Source of the DNA: Bacillus sp. SD075
GTDB lineage: Bacteria > Bacillota > Bacilli > Bacillales > DSM-1321
Assembly: GCF_017355165.1 (NCBI RefSeq)
Contig: NZ_JADILK010000030.1
Span: 1-56,984, forward strand
Length of the DNA: 56,984 bases
Reading direction: 5' to 3'
Part shown: positions 1 to 10,887 of the stretch, one piece after another
How the letters are laid out: every line of letters starts with the position of its first letter
Numbering within the stretch: the stretch's first letter is position 1
Translations under genes and position numbers: made by a program
Notes under the pieces: generated by a model
Told to the model about the DNA's origin: nothing
Seen by the model: the letters and a program-made list of their open reading frames with translations, nothing else
The model's database searches: none

Positions 1-189
1 TAATGCAAAGAAAAATCATTGGAAATAAAGGGATTATCAATTATGGAAACTTTTATAAAGACATACACGTATTGAAATTCTTCATCATACATTGTTAAAA
101 GCATTAAAAGCATCCCGGTTCTCTTAAACTATTTAAATTAATGTATGCGAACAATGGTTTTTGGGGAGAATGCAGGTATGGAGGTGGAG

Positions 190-396
190 ATGTTGGGGAG
201 AACAACAACCAAAACAACGGCAGGGGAAATGTGTGCGGTTTGTGAACAAATAAAAGGGATGGGTATACATCTTTATACGACTTTTATTTGTGAGGAATGC
301 GAAAGGGATATGATCGGGACGGATACGAACGATCCCAAGTACCAATATTACTTAAAGCAATTAAGAAAAATCACTAATCCTGAAATATTTTCATGA
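190..396 (+). CDS. csfB: Anti-sigma factor CsfB (Gin)
   Basis: Small zinc-binding anti-sigma factor. In B. subtilis it is made in the forespore, binds sigma-G to stop premature activity, and also acts on sigma-E. With the start used here the protein has 68 residues. Two CxxC knuckles are visible, C15-x2-C18 and C34-x2-C37, on either side of a GIHLYT segment typical of the family. The frame is open from 145, but the ATG at 190 follows a GGAGGTG at 180-186 and gives the usual family length (about 64 residues). ATG 178 is a second possibility. It stands alone, ahead of a terminator. I saw no convincing sigma-F or sigma-G promoter upstream. In B. subtilis xpaC and yaaN follow csfB; here yaaO comes directly. 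Confidence 0.9.
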   Translation: MLGRTTTKTTAGEMCAVCEQIKGMGIHLYTTFICEECERDMIGTDTNDPKYQYYLKQLRKITNPEIFS

Positions 397-420
397 AAAA
401 ATAGTTGTGGAAAGTTAAAG

Positions 421-470
421 AGTCAGAGAAAAAGAAATGGTGTGTTTCTTTATTCTCTGATTCTTTTTTT
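421..470 (+). terminator. Rho-independent terminator after csfB
   Basis: An inverted repeat pairs AGTCAGAGAA with TTCTCTGATT, and AAAGAAA with TTTCTTT inside it. A run of seven T follows. Confidence 0.75.
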
Positions 471-523
471 GCTACTTTAGAAGAATGCGTGGCAGCATGC
501 TCCCGTGTTTCTGCATGTTCCCT

Positions 524-538
524 CAAACAGACTGTTTG
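524..538. repeat. 15-bp dyad upstream of yaaO
   Basis: CAAACAG and CTGTTTG flank a single central base. There is no T-run, so it looks more like an operator than a terminator. No protein can be assigned. It lies in the 237-bp csfB-yaaO gap, which otherwise holds only the csfB terminator and the yaaO ribosome binding site. Confidence 0.35.
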
Positions 539-633
539 GAGATACATAATTGCCTTTCTGTCGACGCAATATGAGATAAAATTGAACTTATTTGATAAAA
601 TGAAAAAATACTATGATATGAGGGAAGAGAAAA

Positions 634-2088
634 ATGAATCAATCACAGACACCATTGTTCGATGCAATGAGTGCTTTTCATAAAAAAAGGCCCATATCGC
701 TGCATGTCCCAGGACATAAAAATGGATGGGTGTTTAATAAAAGGGGACAAGCCTTATATATTCCTCTGCTTGGTATTGATGCCACGGAGATAAGCGGTTT
801 AGATGACCTCCATGCCCCAGAGGGCGCCATTTTAAAGTCCGAGCAACTACTTGCTGATCTGTATGGGGTAAAGCGGAGTTATTTTCTGGTAAATGGATCA
901 ACCGTAGGCAACATTGCCATGATTCTTGCTACCTGCCGAGAAGGTGATAAGGTTCTTGTCCAAAGAAACTGCCATAAATCAATTTTACATGGATTGATGT
1001 TAGCGAATGTACAACCGATTTTTTTACAACCAGATTATTATGAGAAATGGGGCATTGCTGGCGGTGTAGGAACAAAATTAATTGAGGAAGCCTTGAATGT
1101 ACATCCAGATGTAAAAGCCATCGTTGTAACCTATCCGAATTATTATGGTCTTGGTGAAGACTTGACGGAAATGGTAAAACTCGCACATCAAAAGGGGATC
1201 CCGGTGCTGGTGGACGAAGCACATGGTGCCCATTTTCAGTTAGGAAATCCGTTTCCCAAACCGGCAATTTTGGCAGGAGCAGATGCCGTTGTCCATTCAG
1301 CGCATAAAACACTGCCAGCCATGACGATGGGGTCATTTCTTCATGTAAATTCTTCCTTACTTGATGTAGATCAAGTATCATTCTATTTACAAATGCTTCA
1401 GTCGAGCAGTCCATCTTACCCAATTATGGGATCGCTTGACTTGGCCAGGGCCTACTTAGCCGCTTTTACATCAGAAGATAAAAGATCCCTTATTGAAAAG
1501 ATATCAGATTTCAGAGAGGCATTAGGTGCCCTGCAAACAATAAGGGTGCTGGAGGCTCCGATAGGCAGCTCGGCAGACCCGTTGAAAGTAGTCATTCAAT
1601 CAACAAATGGTTTAAGCGGGTTTGAGTTACAGCAGCTATGTGAAGCCGAAGGAATTTTTGCGGAAATGGCTGATCCTGATAATTTATTAATGATTTTACC
1701 CTTATTAAAAATGGGTAACGAATTTCCTTTTCATGAAATCGTTCAAACTATAAAAAGTGCCACTGAAGACAGAACTGGAAATAAAGAAGCAGATCTTGGG
1801 GTCCTCCTGTCTAATGGAAGGTCAATGACAGGACTTGAAATGCCCTACTCCGTCATGAAGCTTAGTAAATCAAAACCTGTCGCATTAAGGAAAGCAGTGG
1901 GCGAGGTATCTGCCGAGATGGTCATTCCTTATCCGCCTGGCATCCCTTTAATTATGTCCGGGGAAATGATTACTCCTGAGCATATATCAAATTTAAGTAG
2001 ACTGCTAGAACTGGGATCAAGATTTCATGGGGGTTCCTCCCTTTCAAACGGAGAATTGATTGTTTATGAAAGCAGGGAGACTGGTTAA
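634..2088 (+). CDS. yaaO: PLP-dependent Orn/Lys/Arg decarboxylase family protein YaaO
   Basis: Fold-type I PLP enzyme of the Orn/Lys/Arg decarboxylase family, paralogous to arginine decarboxylase SpeA. The B. subtilis substrate is, to my knowledge, not established. The protein has 484 residues, close to YaaO's 480. The N-terminal SLHVPGHKNG is the family's hallmark, VDEAHGAH carries the PLP-binding Asp, and HSAHKT carries the Schiff-base lysine (K225). A C-terminal decarboxylase domain follows, with the conserved PYPPGIPL stretch. ATG 634 is preceded by AGGGAAGAG. The gene sits 39 bp before tmk and is probably co-transcribed with it. Amino-acid or polyamine decarboxylation is inferred from the family only. 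Confidence 0.9.
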   Translation: MNQSQTPLFDAMSAFHKKRPISLHVPGHKNGWVFNKRGQALYIPLLGIDATEISGLDDLHAPEGAILKSEQLLADLYGVKRSYFLVNGSTVGNIAMILATCREGDKVLVQRNCHKSILHGLMLANVQPIFLQPDYYEKWGIAGGVGTKLIEEALNVHPDVKAIVVTYPNYYGLGEDLTEMVKLAHQKGIPVLVDEAHGAHFQLGNPFPKPAILAGADAVVHSAHKTLPAMTMGSFLHVNSSLLDVDQVSFYLQMLQSSSPSYPIMGSLDLARAYLAAFTSEDKRSLIEKISDFREALGALQTIRVLEAPIGSSADPLKVVIQSTNGLSGFELQQLCEAEGIFAEMADPDNLLMILPLLKMGNEFPFHEIVQTIKSATEDRTGNKEADLGVLLSNGRSMTGLEMPYSVMKLSKSKPVALRKAVGEVSAEMVIPYPPGIPLIMSGEMITPEHISNLSRLLELGSRFHGGSSLSNGELIVYESRETG

Positions 2089-2127
2089 AATGATATACTA
2101 CAAACAAAGAACCTTGGAGGTACATCG

Positions 2128-2769
2128 ATGAAACGTGGTATTTTTATAACAATGGAAGGGCCTGAGGGTGCCGGGAAAACAACAATTACCCAAATGCTTG
2201 GCAGGGCTCTGCAACAAGAAGGCTACCAAGTCCTATTAACGCGTGAGCCAGGGGGAGTTCCCATTTCGGAGCAAATTAGGGAAGTGATCCTCAATAAAGA
2301 TAATACAGCCATGGACTCGAGAACAGAGGCTTTATTATACGCAGCAGCAAGGCGTCAGCATTTAGTGGAAGTGGTCATGCCTGAGTTGGAACGAGGGGGG
2401 ATTGTCCTCTGTGACCGATTTATAGATAGCTCGTTAGCCTACCAGGGTCATGCAAGGGGTTTGGATATAGAAGAGGTTTACAATATCAATAAATTCGCAA
2501 TTGGAGATATGATGCCAGATGCCACCTTCTTTTTTGATATCGACCCAGAAGAGGGATTGAGACGTATCCAGTCCAATGGGGAACGGGAAGTGAACCGGCT
2601 GGATCTTGAAGCCCTCGACTTCCATAAAAAAGTTTGTGAGGGGTATCGGTTCATTATAAATAGATGGAAAGACCGTTTCATTATCGTGGATGCAGGCCGG
2701 ACAATAGATGAAGTCCTTGAGGAAACGAAAGCCAGCTTGTTGAACTTTTTAGCGAGAGCAGGAAACTAA
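2128..2769 (+). CDS. tmk: Thymidylate kinase
   Basis: Phosphorylates dTMP to dTDP with ATP, an essential cytosolic step toward dTTP. The protein has 213 residues, the normal length. The P-loop [10 protein letters not shown] lies at residues 10-19, LTREPGG is the substrate-binding segment, and [13 protein letters not shown] is the conserved DRx motif. The ATG follows a good TTGGAGGT site. It starts the tmk-darA-yaaR-holB-ricT-yabA run, the standard order in Bacillales, in which DNA precursor supply is linked to clamp-loader and replication-control genes. Confidence 0.97.
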   Translation: MKRGIFITMEGPEGAGKTTITQMLGRALQQEGYQVLLTREPGGVPISEQIREVILNKDNTAMDSRTEALLYAAARRQHLVEVVMPELERGGIVLCDRFIDSSLAYQGHARGLDIEEVYNINKFAIGDMMPDATFFFDIDPEEGLRRIQSNGEREVNRLDLEALDFHKKVCEGYRFIINRWKDRFIIVDAGRTIDEVLEETKASLLNFLARAGN

Positions 2770-2777
2770 ATATATAG

Positions 2778-3200
<423 letters not shown>

Positions 3201-3224
3201 CGGTTAGTTTCAGGGAGGTTCATT

Positions 3225-3668
3225 ATGAAAATCAACCATGATATCCCTATTAAGCTGGATAAATCGCGTCAGGATGCCAAACAGTTTCAAATAGGAAATG
3301 GAAGATTTCAGCAAATGGTCCGGACACAGGATCAAAAGATGCAAATCCAAACATTAAACCGTTTGATAGGCGATATTGAAGGGGCAGGTCAGCGTTTAGT
3401 AAGGTCACGTACTTTTAGGGAATTGGCAAAATATAAAGCATTGGTGAAACGGTTTGTTAAAGAAGCGGTTGAATATGGACTGGAACTGAAGCAATCCACG
3501 AGCTGGAACGAATATGGACAGAGCCGGCCGTTGAAAACCGTGGAAACGATAGATGCAAGATTAGTTGAGTTAAGCGAGGAAATTCTTAATAATAAAGAGA
3601 AAAACTCGCTTGAAATATTGGAAATGATAGGCGAGATTAAAGGTCTTCTGATTAATTTATATACTTAA
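3225..3668 (+). CDS. yaaR: YaaR family protein (DUF327)
   Basis: Conserved Bacillales protein of unknown function, 147 residues, about the family length. It is charged and helix-rich with no signal peptide, membrane segment or catalytic motif that I can see. The pattern RLVRSRTFRELAKYK followed by LVKRFVKEAV is the conserved core. ATG 3225 has a CAGGGAGGTT site 9 bp upstream. It is placed between darA and holB in the same tight run, so it is surely co-transcribed. No function should be inferred beyond this conserved position. Confidence 0.9.
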   Translation: MKINHDIPIKLDKSRQDAKQFQIGNGRFQQMVRTQDQKMQIQTLNRLIGDIEGAGQRLVRSRTFRELAKYKALVKRFVKEAVEYGLELKQSTSWNEYGQSRPLKTVETIDARLVELSEEILNNKEKNSLEILEMIGEIKGLLINLYT

Positions 3669-3676
3669 GTGAGTTG

Positions 3677-4681
3677 ATGGTTTTGGATAAAACATGGCAG
3701 GACATGAGTGAAATACAGCCGCAGGTGATGACGATGCTGCAAAATAGCTTAACGAAGGACAGGGTGGCTCATGCGTACTTATTTGAAGGGGAAAAAGGGA
3801 CAGGTAAGCAAGATATAAGCAATTCCTTTGCCAAAAGCTTACTATGTGAAGCCCTGACAGCAGGTTATGAGCCATGCGAACTTTGTCGGAATTGCAAACG
3901 GATTTCAAGTGGGAATCATCCCGATGTCCATTTGATAGAAAGAGACGGTCTCTCCATAAAGAAAGAACAAATCAAGGGGCTTCAGGAAGAGTTTTCAAAA
4001 AAAAGCGTGGAGGCAGATCGAAAGGTTTATATGATTGCCGATGCGGACAAAATGTCGGTGGGGGCAGCCAACAGTCTATTGAAATTTTTAGAAGAACCTT
4101 CAGCTGATACTGTAGCAATATTGATGACCGAACAGATTCAGAGGATTCTACCGACTATATTATCAAGATGCCAAGTGATTTCGTTCAAGCCATTATCTCC
4201 TGAGAATGTGAAACGGAAGCTGATGGAAGAGGATGTAGAACCACAGTTGGCCTCGGTTATCGCACACATAACACAGAATGTGGAAGCTGGAATTGAGCTT
4301 AGCCATGATGAATGGTTTGTACAAGCTCAAAAAATAGTGGTAAAATTATATGAAGTGTTAAAACTTAATTCCTTGAAGGCATTGCTGTACCTTCAGACGG
4401 ATTGGTTCACACACTTTAAAGAAAGAGAACAGGTTGACAGAGGTCTTGATTTGTTACTTCTTATATATAAGGATTTATTATACATTCAGTTGGATAAAAA
4501 GGACTTCGTTGTATTCCAAAATAAACTGAAGGAATTTGAAACTCACGCTCTTCATCTTTCCCCAAGACGCCTTGCTGAACATATGGGTTGCATTTTGGAA
4601 GCAAAAAGGAAGCTGATGTCCAACACGAATCCACAGCTGTTGATGGAACAGCTTGTGCTGAATTTGCAGGAGGGATCATGA
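3677..4681 (+). CDS. holB: DNA polymerase III subunit delta prime
   Basis: Clamp-loader subunit that helps load the beta sliding clamp at replication forks. It is an AAA+ fold protein with a degenerate ATP site. The N-terminus contains FEGEKGTGK (P-loop-like, about residue 38) and a zinc module with CELCRNC plus an earlier Cys. KVYMIADADKM, NSLLKFLEEP and ILSRCQ (the arginine-finger SRC motif) follow, then a helical collar domain. The start is uncertain: ATG 3677, TTG 3674 or TTG 3683, the last spaced best from the AGTGAG at 3668-3673. The stop codon is one base from the ricT start, indicating translational coupling. Confidence 0.93.
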   Translation: MVLDKTWQDMSEIQPQVMTMLQNSLTKDRVAHAYLFEGEKGTGKQDISNSFAKSLLCEALTAGYEPCELCRNCKRISSGNHPDVHLIERDGLSIKKEQIKGLQEEFSKKSVEADRKVYMIADADKMSVGAANSLLKFLEEPSADTVAILMTEQIQRILPTILSRCQVISFKPLSPENVKRKLMEEDVEPQLASVIAHITQNVEAGIELSHDEWFVQAQKIVVKLYEVLKLNSLKALLYLQTDWFTHFKEREQVDRGLDLLLLIYKDLLYIQLDKKDFVVFQNKLKEFETHALHLSPRRLAEHMGCILEAKRKLMSNTNPQLLMEQLVLNLQEGS

Positions 4682-4682
4682 T

Positions 4683-5513
4683 TTGTATGATGTTGTAGGT
4701 GTCCGTTTTAAAAAGGCGGGCAAAATATACTACTTTGATCCGGGTGAATTCGTTATTCCTAAGGACGACTTTGTAATAGTGGAGACTGTCCGCGGTGTTG
4801 AATTCGGTAAAGTAGTTACGGCCCGTAAACAAGTAGATGAAAACGATGTTGTCCTGCCATTGAAAAAAGTACTTCGGGTCGCTGATGCAAAAGATAAGCT
4901 GATTGTAGACGAAAACAAGGCGGCTGCAGAAGAGGCTTACTCTATATGTTGTCAAAAGGTTGTGGAGCATAAGCTGGATATGAAGCTGGTTGATGTGGCA
5001 TATACTTTCGACAGAAATAAAGTCGTGTTTTATTTTACAGCGGATGGTCGCGTGGATTTCCGTGATTTAGTCAAAGATTTAGCTGCCATTTTCAGAACTC
5101 GCATAGAACTGCGCCAAATTGGGGTAAGGGATGAGGCAAAGATGCTTGGCGGCATCGGACCTTGTGGCAGAATGCTATGCTGCTCCACATTCCTAGGAGA
5201 TTTTGAACCGGTTTCCATCAAAATGGCGAAGGATCAGAATTTATCATTAAACCCTACAAAAATCTCAGGTTTATGCGGTCGATTGATGTGCTGTCTGAAA
5301 TATGAAAATGATGAGTATGAAAGTGCGAAGGAAATGCTTCCTGATTTAGGTGAAATGATTAATACGCCTGGTGGCAAAGGCAAAGTAGTTGGGCTTAATA
5401 TTCTAGAACGCGTACTTCAGATTGAACTAATCGAGCAAGAAAGAGTATTAGAGTATACTCTAGATGAGATTCTAAAAGAGGGAGCCGTTTCTATTCAAGC
5501 CACAGATTATTAA
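4683..5513 (+). CDS. ricT: Fe-S protein RicT (YaaT), RNase Y complex factor
   Basis: PSP1-domain protein that, with RicA and RicF, forms the Y-complex. That complex guides RNase Y mRNA cleavage and affects competence, biofilm formation and sporulation in B. subtilis. The protein has 276 residues. Two cysteine clusters are obvious, C161-C166-C167 (CGRMLCC) and C198-C203-C204 (CGRLMCC), which match the known [4Fe-4S] ligands. The start is TTG at 4683 with AGGAGGG at 4669-4675; it gives the family N-terminus [14 protein letters not shown]. The coding region begins one base after holB and is followed closely by yabA. Confidence 0.95.
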   Translation: MYDVVGVRFKKAGKIYYFDPGEFVIPKDDFVIVETVRGVEFGKVVTARKQVDENDVVLPLKKVLRVADAKDKLIVDENKAAAEEAYSICCQKVVEHKLDMKLVDVAYTFDRNKVVFYFTADGRVDFRDLVKDLAAIFRTRIELRQIGVRDEAKMLGGIGPCGRMLCCSTFLGDFEPVSIKMAKDQNLSLNPTKISGLCGRLMCCLKYENDEYESAKEMLPDLGEMINTPGGKGKVVGLNILERVLQIELIEQERVLEYTLDEILKEGAVSIQATDY

Positions 5514-5527
5514 GGTGGTGGGAGAGC

Positions 5528-5902
5528 GTGGATAAGAAAGATATTTTTGAGTCGGTGACCAATATGGAAACCCAGATAGGCCAATTATATAAGCAGCTTG
5601 GAGAATTGAAGCAGAACTTAGCTGAAATCCTTGAGGAAAATCAGTCGCTCAAGCTGGAGAACGAGCATTTGCGCCATCGGTTGGGCCTTGTCGAAGTCGA
5701 AACTGCGCCTGCTGCAGTAAAGGTCAAACAAAAAGTGAAAAACCGTACTGCAAGTGCGGACAAGGTTATGGATATCGGGGAAGGCTATGATAATTTAGCA
5801 CGTATCTATCAAGAAGGCTTTCATATTTGCAATCTGCATTTTGGCAGTTTACGAAAAGAAGGGGATTGCCTGTTCTGTTTATCTTTTTTAAACAAGAAGT
5901 GA
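5528..5902 (+). CDS. yabA: Replication initiation control protein YabA
   Basis: Negative regulator of replication initiation. It forms tetramers, binds DnaA and the DnaN clamp, and prevents over-initiation. The 124-residue protein has an N-terminal heptad-rich coiled coil (residues about 5-55), a basic linker and a C-terminal zinc domain with H99, C101, C114 and C117 visible. The start is GTG 5528 after an AAGGTGGTGGGAG stretch. It ends the tmk-to-yabA run; two hairpins follow before trmN6. Confidence 0.95.
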   Translation: MDKKDIFESVTNMETQIGQLYKQLGELKQNLAEILEENQSLKLENEHLRHRLGLVEVETAPAAVKVKQKVKNRTASADKVMDIGEGYDNLARIYQEGFHICNLHFGSLRKEGDCLFCLSFLNKK

Positions 5903-5974
5903 TAATGGAATAATATAAAAGATGTTCCATCTCTTTTACGTGATAGATAGACCGTTTACAATATATAGTGATTC

Positions 5975-6010
5975 GGGGTCTGACGCATACTATGAGTCAG
6001 ACCCCTTTTT
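5975..6010 (+). terminator. Terminator after yabA
   Basis: A perfect 10-bp stem pairs GGGGTCTGAC (5975-5984) with GTCAGACCCC (5996-6005), followed by five T. The arms may belong to a dispersed repeat family, which I cannot test here. Confidence 0.8.
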
Positions 6011-6027
6011 GTACGATAGTAATGTCG

Positions 6028-6053
6028 AAGCATGGACCCTAAACATGCTTTTT
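6028..6053 (+). terminator. Second hairpin before trmN6
   Basis: AAGCATG (6028-6034) pairs with CATGCTT (6044-6050) and three further T follow. It lies 27 bp upstream of the trmN6 start and may be a backup terminator or an attenuator. Confidence 0.45.
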
Positions 6054-6080
6054 CCATACATGATTAGGAGGGTAACAGCA

Positions 6081-6824
6081 ATGGTAGAACTTAAAGGAGA
6101 TGAGCGCCTGGATTATCTATTGGCTGAGAATTTAAGAATCATCCAGAGCCCATCGGTGTTCTCTTTTTCATTAGATGCCGTTTTATTATCAAGGTTCGTA
6201 AATGTACCGATCCAAAAAGGTAAAATCGTAGATCTTTGCTCAGGGAATGGGGTCATACCTTTGCTGCTGAGTACAAGAACGAAAGGGACAATTACCGGTG
6301 TCGAGATTCAGGAACGGCTATATGACATGGCCCAGAGGAGCATGGACTATAATGGCGTATCCTCCCAGATCGAGATGATTCATGGGGATATAAAAGAAAT
6401 TCCAAAACAGATAGGTTATAGCAAATATGATGTGGTTACTTGCAATCCACCCTATTTCCCTACGCCATCTATCGAGGAAATTAACAAAAATGAACATTTT
6501 GCAATTGCCAGACATGAAATAATGTGTAATCTTGAGGACGTCATGCGTGTTTCAAGTCAATTGCTGCGTCAAGGTGGGAAAGCGGCATTCGTTCATAGAC
6601 CAGGCCGTCTGATGGATATCCTGCGTTTCATGAGGATGTACAGAATTGAACCGAAGCGACTGCAATTCGTTTATCCAAAGAGTTCAAAAGAAGCGAATAC
6701 GATTCTTATTGAAGGGATAAAGGACGGCAACCCCGATTTGAAGATTCTTCCTCCGCTAGTTGTATATAATGATCAAAATGAGTATAATCCGGAAATCAGA
6801 AGGATTTTATATGGAGAGGAATAA
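6081..6824 (+). CDS. trmN6: tRNA1(Val) (adenine37-N6)-methyltransferase family protein (YabB)
   Basis: SAM-dependent N6-adenine methyltransferase of the TrmN6/YfiC family, expected to act on adenine 37 of tRNA. Motif I reads [14 protein letters not shown] (residues about 44-57) and the catalytic NPPY is present as CNPPYFP. The frame is open from 5922, but ATG 6081 follows TTAGGAGGG and gives the family N-terminus with [11 protein letters not shown] (247 residues). The last 14 bp overlap yazA, and rsmI follows, so three genes probably form one unit. The exact tRNA substrate is inferred from the family. Confidence 0.9.
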   Translation: MVELKGDERLDYLLAENLRIIQSPSVFSFSLDAVLLSRFVNVPIQKGKIVDLCSGNGVIPLLLSTRTKGTITGVEIQERLYDMAQRSMDYNGVSSQIEMIHGDIKEIPKQIGYSKYDVVTCNPPYFPTPSIEEINKNEHFAIARHEIMCNLEDVMRVSSQLLRQGGKAAFVHRPGRLMDILRFMRMYRIEPKRLQFVYPKSSKEANTILIEGIKDGNPDLKILPPLVVYNDQNEYNPEIRRILYGEE

Positions 6825-7071
6825 GCATTATTTTTATGTTTTAAAGTGCAGGGACGGCAGCTATTACGCTGGGTATACAAATGATTTGACCCGTAGGATT
6901 GATGCCCATAATCAAGGCAGGGGTGCAAAGTATACACGAGGCCGGACCCCGGTTGAACTGATTCATCATGAAATATTCGAAACACAGACATTGGCCATGC
7001 AGGCCGAATATAAATTTAAGCAATTAACGAGAAAACAAAAGCAAAAGTGGATGGCAAAGGAGGATACATGA
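6811..7071 (+). CDS. yazA: GIY-YIG domain protein YazA
   Basis: Stand-alone GIY-YIG nuclease-fold protein of the UPF0213/YazA type, 86 residues. [20 protein letters not shown] carries the paired tyrosine motif (FYV and YAG), followed by the conserved Arg in LTRRIDAH and by [12 protein letters not shown]. The chosen ATG 6811 overlaps the end of trmN6 by 14 bp, has AAGGA upstream and fits the family N-terminus; an earlier ATG at 6760 would add 17 residues of unlikely sequence. It ends one base before the rsmI start. DNA cleavage by such small proteins is inferred from the fold. Confidence 0.9.
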   Translation: MERNKHYFYVLKCRDGSYYAGYTNDLTRRIDAHNQGRGAKYTRGRTPVELIHHEIFETQTLAMQAEYKFKQLTRKQKQKWMAKEDT

Positions 7072-7072
7072 T

Positions 7073-7954
7073 ATGTGGCAGCAAAAGAGTTTTGAAAAAG
7101 AAGGATTGGAGCCAGCTCTATATCTGGTCCCTACACCGATAGGAAACCTTGAGGACATGAGTTTTCGGGCTTTAAGAATCTTAAAGGAAGCGGATGTCAT
7201 TGCTGCTGAGGATACGCGAAATACGAAGAAATTATGCAACTACTTTGAAATTTCGACACCTATCGTCAGTTACCATGAACATAATAAGGAGTATAGCGGG
7301 AAGCAGATGCTTGAGAGGCTTCGATCTGGAGAGGTCATCGCATTGGTAAGTGATGCTGGCTTGCCGACGATATCCGATCCGGGATATGAACTGGTCAAAG
7401 ATGCCATTGCCGAACAGTTTAAAGTCATCCCGTTGCCGGGGGCCAATGCTGCATTAACTGCATTGATCGCATCTGGACTGATTCCGCAGCCTTTTTACTT
7501 TTATGGCTTTCTACAACGGGGAGCAAAGGAAAAGAAGCAGGAACTGGAAAAATTAAAAAAAATGGAATCGACCTGGATCGTTTATGAATCTCCACATCGA
7601 TTGAAAGAAACATTGAAACATATGCATGACATTCTAGGTGACCGTCGTATAGTATTATGCCGCGAATTAACCAAGAAATTTGAAGAGTTCATTCGAGGGA
7701 CTGTAAGTGAAGCATTGACGTGGGCGATGGAATCTGAAATTCGCGGTGAGTTCTGTTTAATAATAGAAGGTGGGCAATGGTCGGAGGATGAACCTGAAGA
7801 AGCTTGGTGGATGGTCCTTGACATCGTCGGTCATGTTAATCATTATATAGAAACCAAGCAGTTCACTTCAAAGGACGCAATCAAGCAGGTCGCAAACGAT
7901 CGCAAATTGCAAAAACGCGATGTATATCAAGCGTATCACATTGATATACAATAA
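7073..7954 (+). CDS. rsmI: 16S rRNA (cytidine1402-2'-O)-methyltransferase
   Basis: Methylates the ribose of C1402 in the decoding centre of 16S rRNA using SAM. The tetrapyrrole-methylase-like fold is clear: LYLVPTPIGNLEDMSFRA at residues 17-34, AAEDTRNTKKL, VSDAGLPTISDPG (residues about 99-111) and PLPGANAALTAL. The length of 293 is normal. ATG 7073 has AAGGAGG at 7057-7063. It is the last gene of the trmN6-yazA-rsmI unit, which ends in the bidirectional terminator shared with abrB. Confidence 0.96.
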   Translation: MWQQKSFEKEGLEPALYLVPTPIGNLEDMSFRALRILKEADVIAAEDTRNTKKLCNYFEISTPIVSYHEHNKEYSGKQMLERLRSGEVIALVSDAGLPTISDPGYELVKDAIAEQFKVIPLPGANAALTALIASGLIPQPFYFYGFLQRGAKEKKQELEKLKKMESTWIVYESPHRLKETLKHMHDILGDRRIVLCRELTKKFEEFIRGTVSEALTWAMESEIRGEFCLIIEGGQWSEDEPEEAWWMVLDIVGHVNHYIETKQFTSKDAIKQVANDRKLQKRDVYQAYHIDIQ

Positions 7955-7962
7955 TAATAAGC

Positions 7963-7997
7963 AAAAAAAAAACTTCCGAAGTCCGGAAGTTTTTTTA
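7963..7997. terminator. Bidirectional terminator between rsmI and abrB
   Basis: ACTTCCG and CGGAAGT form a stem with an A-run before it and a T-run after it. It can stop transcription from both converging genes. Confidence 0.85.
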
Positions 7998-8003
7998 TAT
8001 CAT

Positions 8004-8288
8004 TTATTTAGCAGCAGTGAAGTTTTGTTGAATTTCTTGAATTAGTAATTCTGCACCTTCACGACTAAGAATTAATTTACCATTAGCAAGTGTAAGGTTG
8101 TTATCGGAAACTTCACCTGTAACTTGGCAAGTCATGTTTGGTTTGTATTTTTTCAAGATGATGCGCTCATCATCAACATAGATTTCAAGAGCGTCTTTCT
8201 CAGCGATACCCAATGTACGACGAAGTTCGATTGGAATAACCACCCGGCCTAACTCATCAACTTTACGAACAATACCTGTAGATTTCAT
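8004..8288 (-). CDS. abrB: Transition-state regulator AbrB
   Basis: Swapped-hairpin (SpoVT-AbrB) DNA-binding protein that represses post-exponential genes during growth. The 94-residue product starts STGIVRKVDELGRVVIPIEL, nearly identical to B. subtilis AbrB over the first 50 residues; this N-domain binds DNA and the C-domain multimerises. It is the only leftward protein gene I accept in the window. GAGAGGAG precedes the ATG. A good sigma-A promoter and a downstream Spo0A box are visible (see separate entries), consistent with repression by Spo0A~P at the onset of sporulation. The candidate sigma-H promoter of spoVG, a classic AbrB target, lies about 11 kb away. Confidence 0.98.
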   Translation of the reverse strand: MKSTGIVRKVDELGRVVIPIELRRTLGIAEKDALEIYVDDERIILKKYKPNMTCQVTGEVSDNNLTLANGKLILSREGAELLIQEIQQNFTAAK

Positions 8289-8346
8289 TTAAAAATTCTC
8301 CTCTCAGTTTCAATCTAGTACCCTATTTCTATTTTTTTCGCCAATA

Positions 8347-8353
8347 TTCGACA
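8347..8353 (-). promoter_or_regulatory. Spo0A box in the abrB leader
   Basis: A perfect TGTCGAA on the minus strand lies about 12-18 bp downstream of the predicted abrB start. This matches the known arrangement in B. subtilis, where Spo0A~P bound downstream of the promoter represses abrB. A second TGTCGAA, at 8536-8542, is too far upstream to belong to this promoter with confidence. Confidence 0.7.
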
Positions 8354-8370
8354 AATTTTTTTATAAATTT

Positions 8371-8399
8371 ATAATACCAGCCATTCCCAAATTCGTCAA
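8371..8399 (-). promoter_or_regulatory. Sigma-A promoter of abrB
   Basis: Read on the minus strand: TTGACG (complement of 8394-8399), a 17-bp spacer and TATTAT (complement of 8371-8376). Transcription would start near 8364. Confidence 0.8.
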
Positions 8400-8657
8400 T
8401 GATTTATTTTCATTTTTTTGTAAGAAATAGCATGGCCCATTTCGTATATCAAAAGGATTTTTAAAGGGAAAAATCGGTTATGTCTTTAAAAGTAAAGAAA
8501 TAACAGGCTGCAAAGAACTACTCACTTCACCACATTTCGACAAAGTGTGCATATAAAAACATACTTTATTATTATATGATTAAATATAATTTAGTTTCAA
8601 AACAAAAGTTCTGAATTAAGGACAATTTTTCGAAAAAGTTTGCGAATATGTGAGTTG

Positions 8658-8686
8658 TTGCACAAAAAAAGAAATTTAGGTATATT
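8658..8686 (+). promoter_or_regulatory. Sigma-A promoter upstream of metS
   Basis: TTGCAC, 17-bp spacer, TATATT. The start would fall near 8693, leaving about 225 nt of leader before metS. The abrB-metS gap (8289-8918) holds this promoter, the abrB promoter, a hairpin at 8713-8746 and a weaker second promoter at 8821-8848 (TTGTAT, 16 bp, GATAAT). No T-box or S-box signature is visible. Confidence 0.6.
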
Positions 8687-8712
8687 TTGTTGAGGTAAGA
8701 GGTAATGCTGTC

Positions 8713-8746
8713 ATAAGGGAAGTTCACGTCCATGATCCTTATTTTT
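8713..8746 (+). terminator. Hairpin with T-run in the metS leader
   Basis: ATAAGG (8713-8718) pairs with CCTTAT (8737-8742) and a T-run of five follows. It lies about 20 nt after the predicted start, so it would end a transcript of some 55 nt. It may be an attenuator or the end of a small RNA. Confidence 0.45.
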
Positions 8747-8906
8747 AATGTGAGATTTACTTATATTTTTTTTTATTCTATTAACATGATGATTAGATTC
8801 ATGATTATTGTCGCACAGAATTGTATATAGCGTTAAAATAGAGATAATAGCTTAAATGCATTCTTAAGGCTTGGGCCTGTCCTATAGCCGGTTTTTCAAA
8901 AGATGA

Positions 8907-10880
<1,974 letters not shown>

Positions 10881-10887
10881 ACCGATG

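Noticed and set aside
405..683. 92-codon open frame between csfB and yaaO
   Set aside because: It runs through the csfB terminator, overlaps the yaaO start in another frame and shows no protein-like features.
4461..4970. Leftward 169-codon open frame across the holB-ricT junction
   Set aside because: Antisense to two well-identified genes, without ribosome binding site or recognisable domain.
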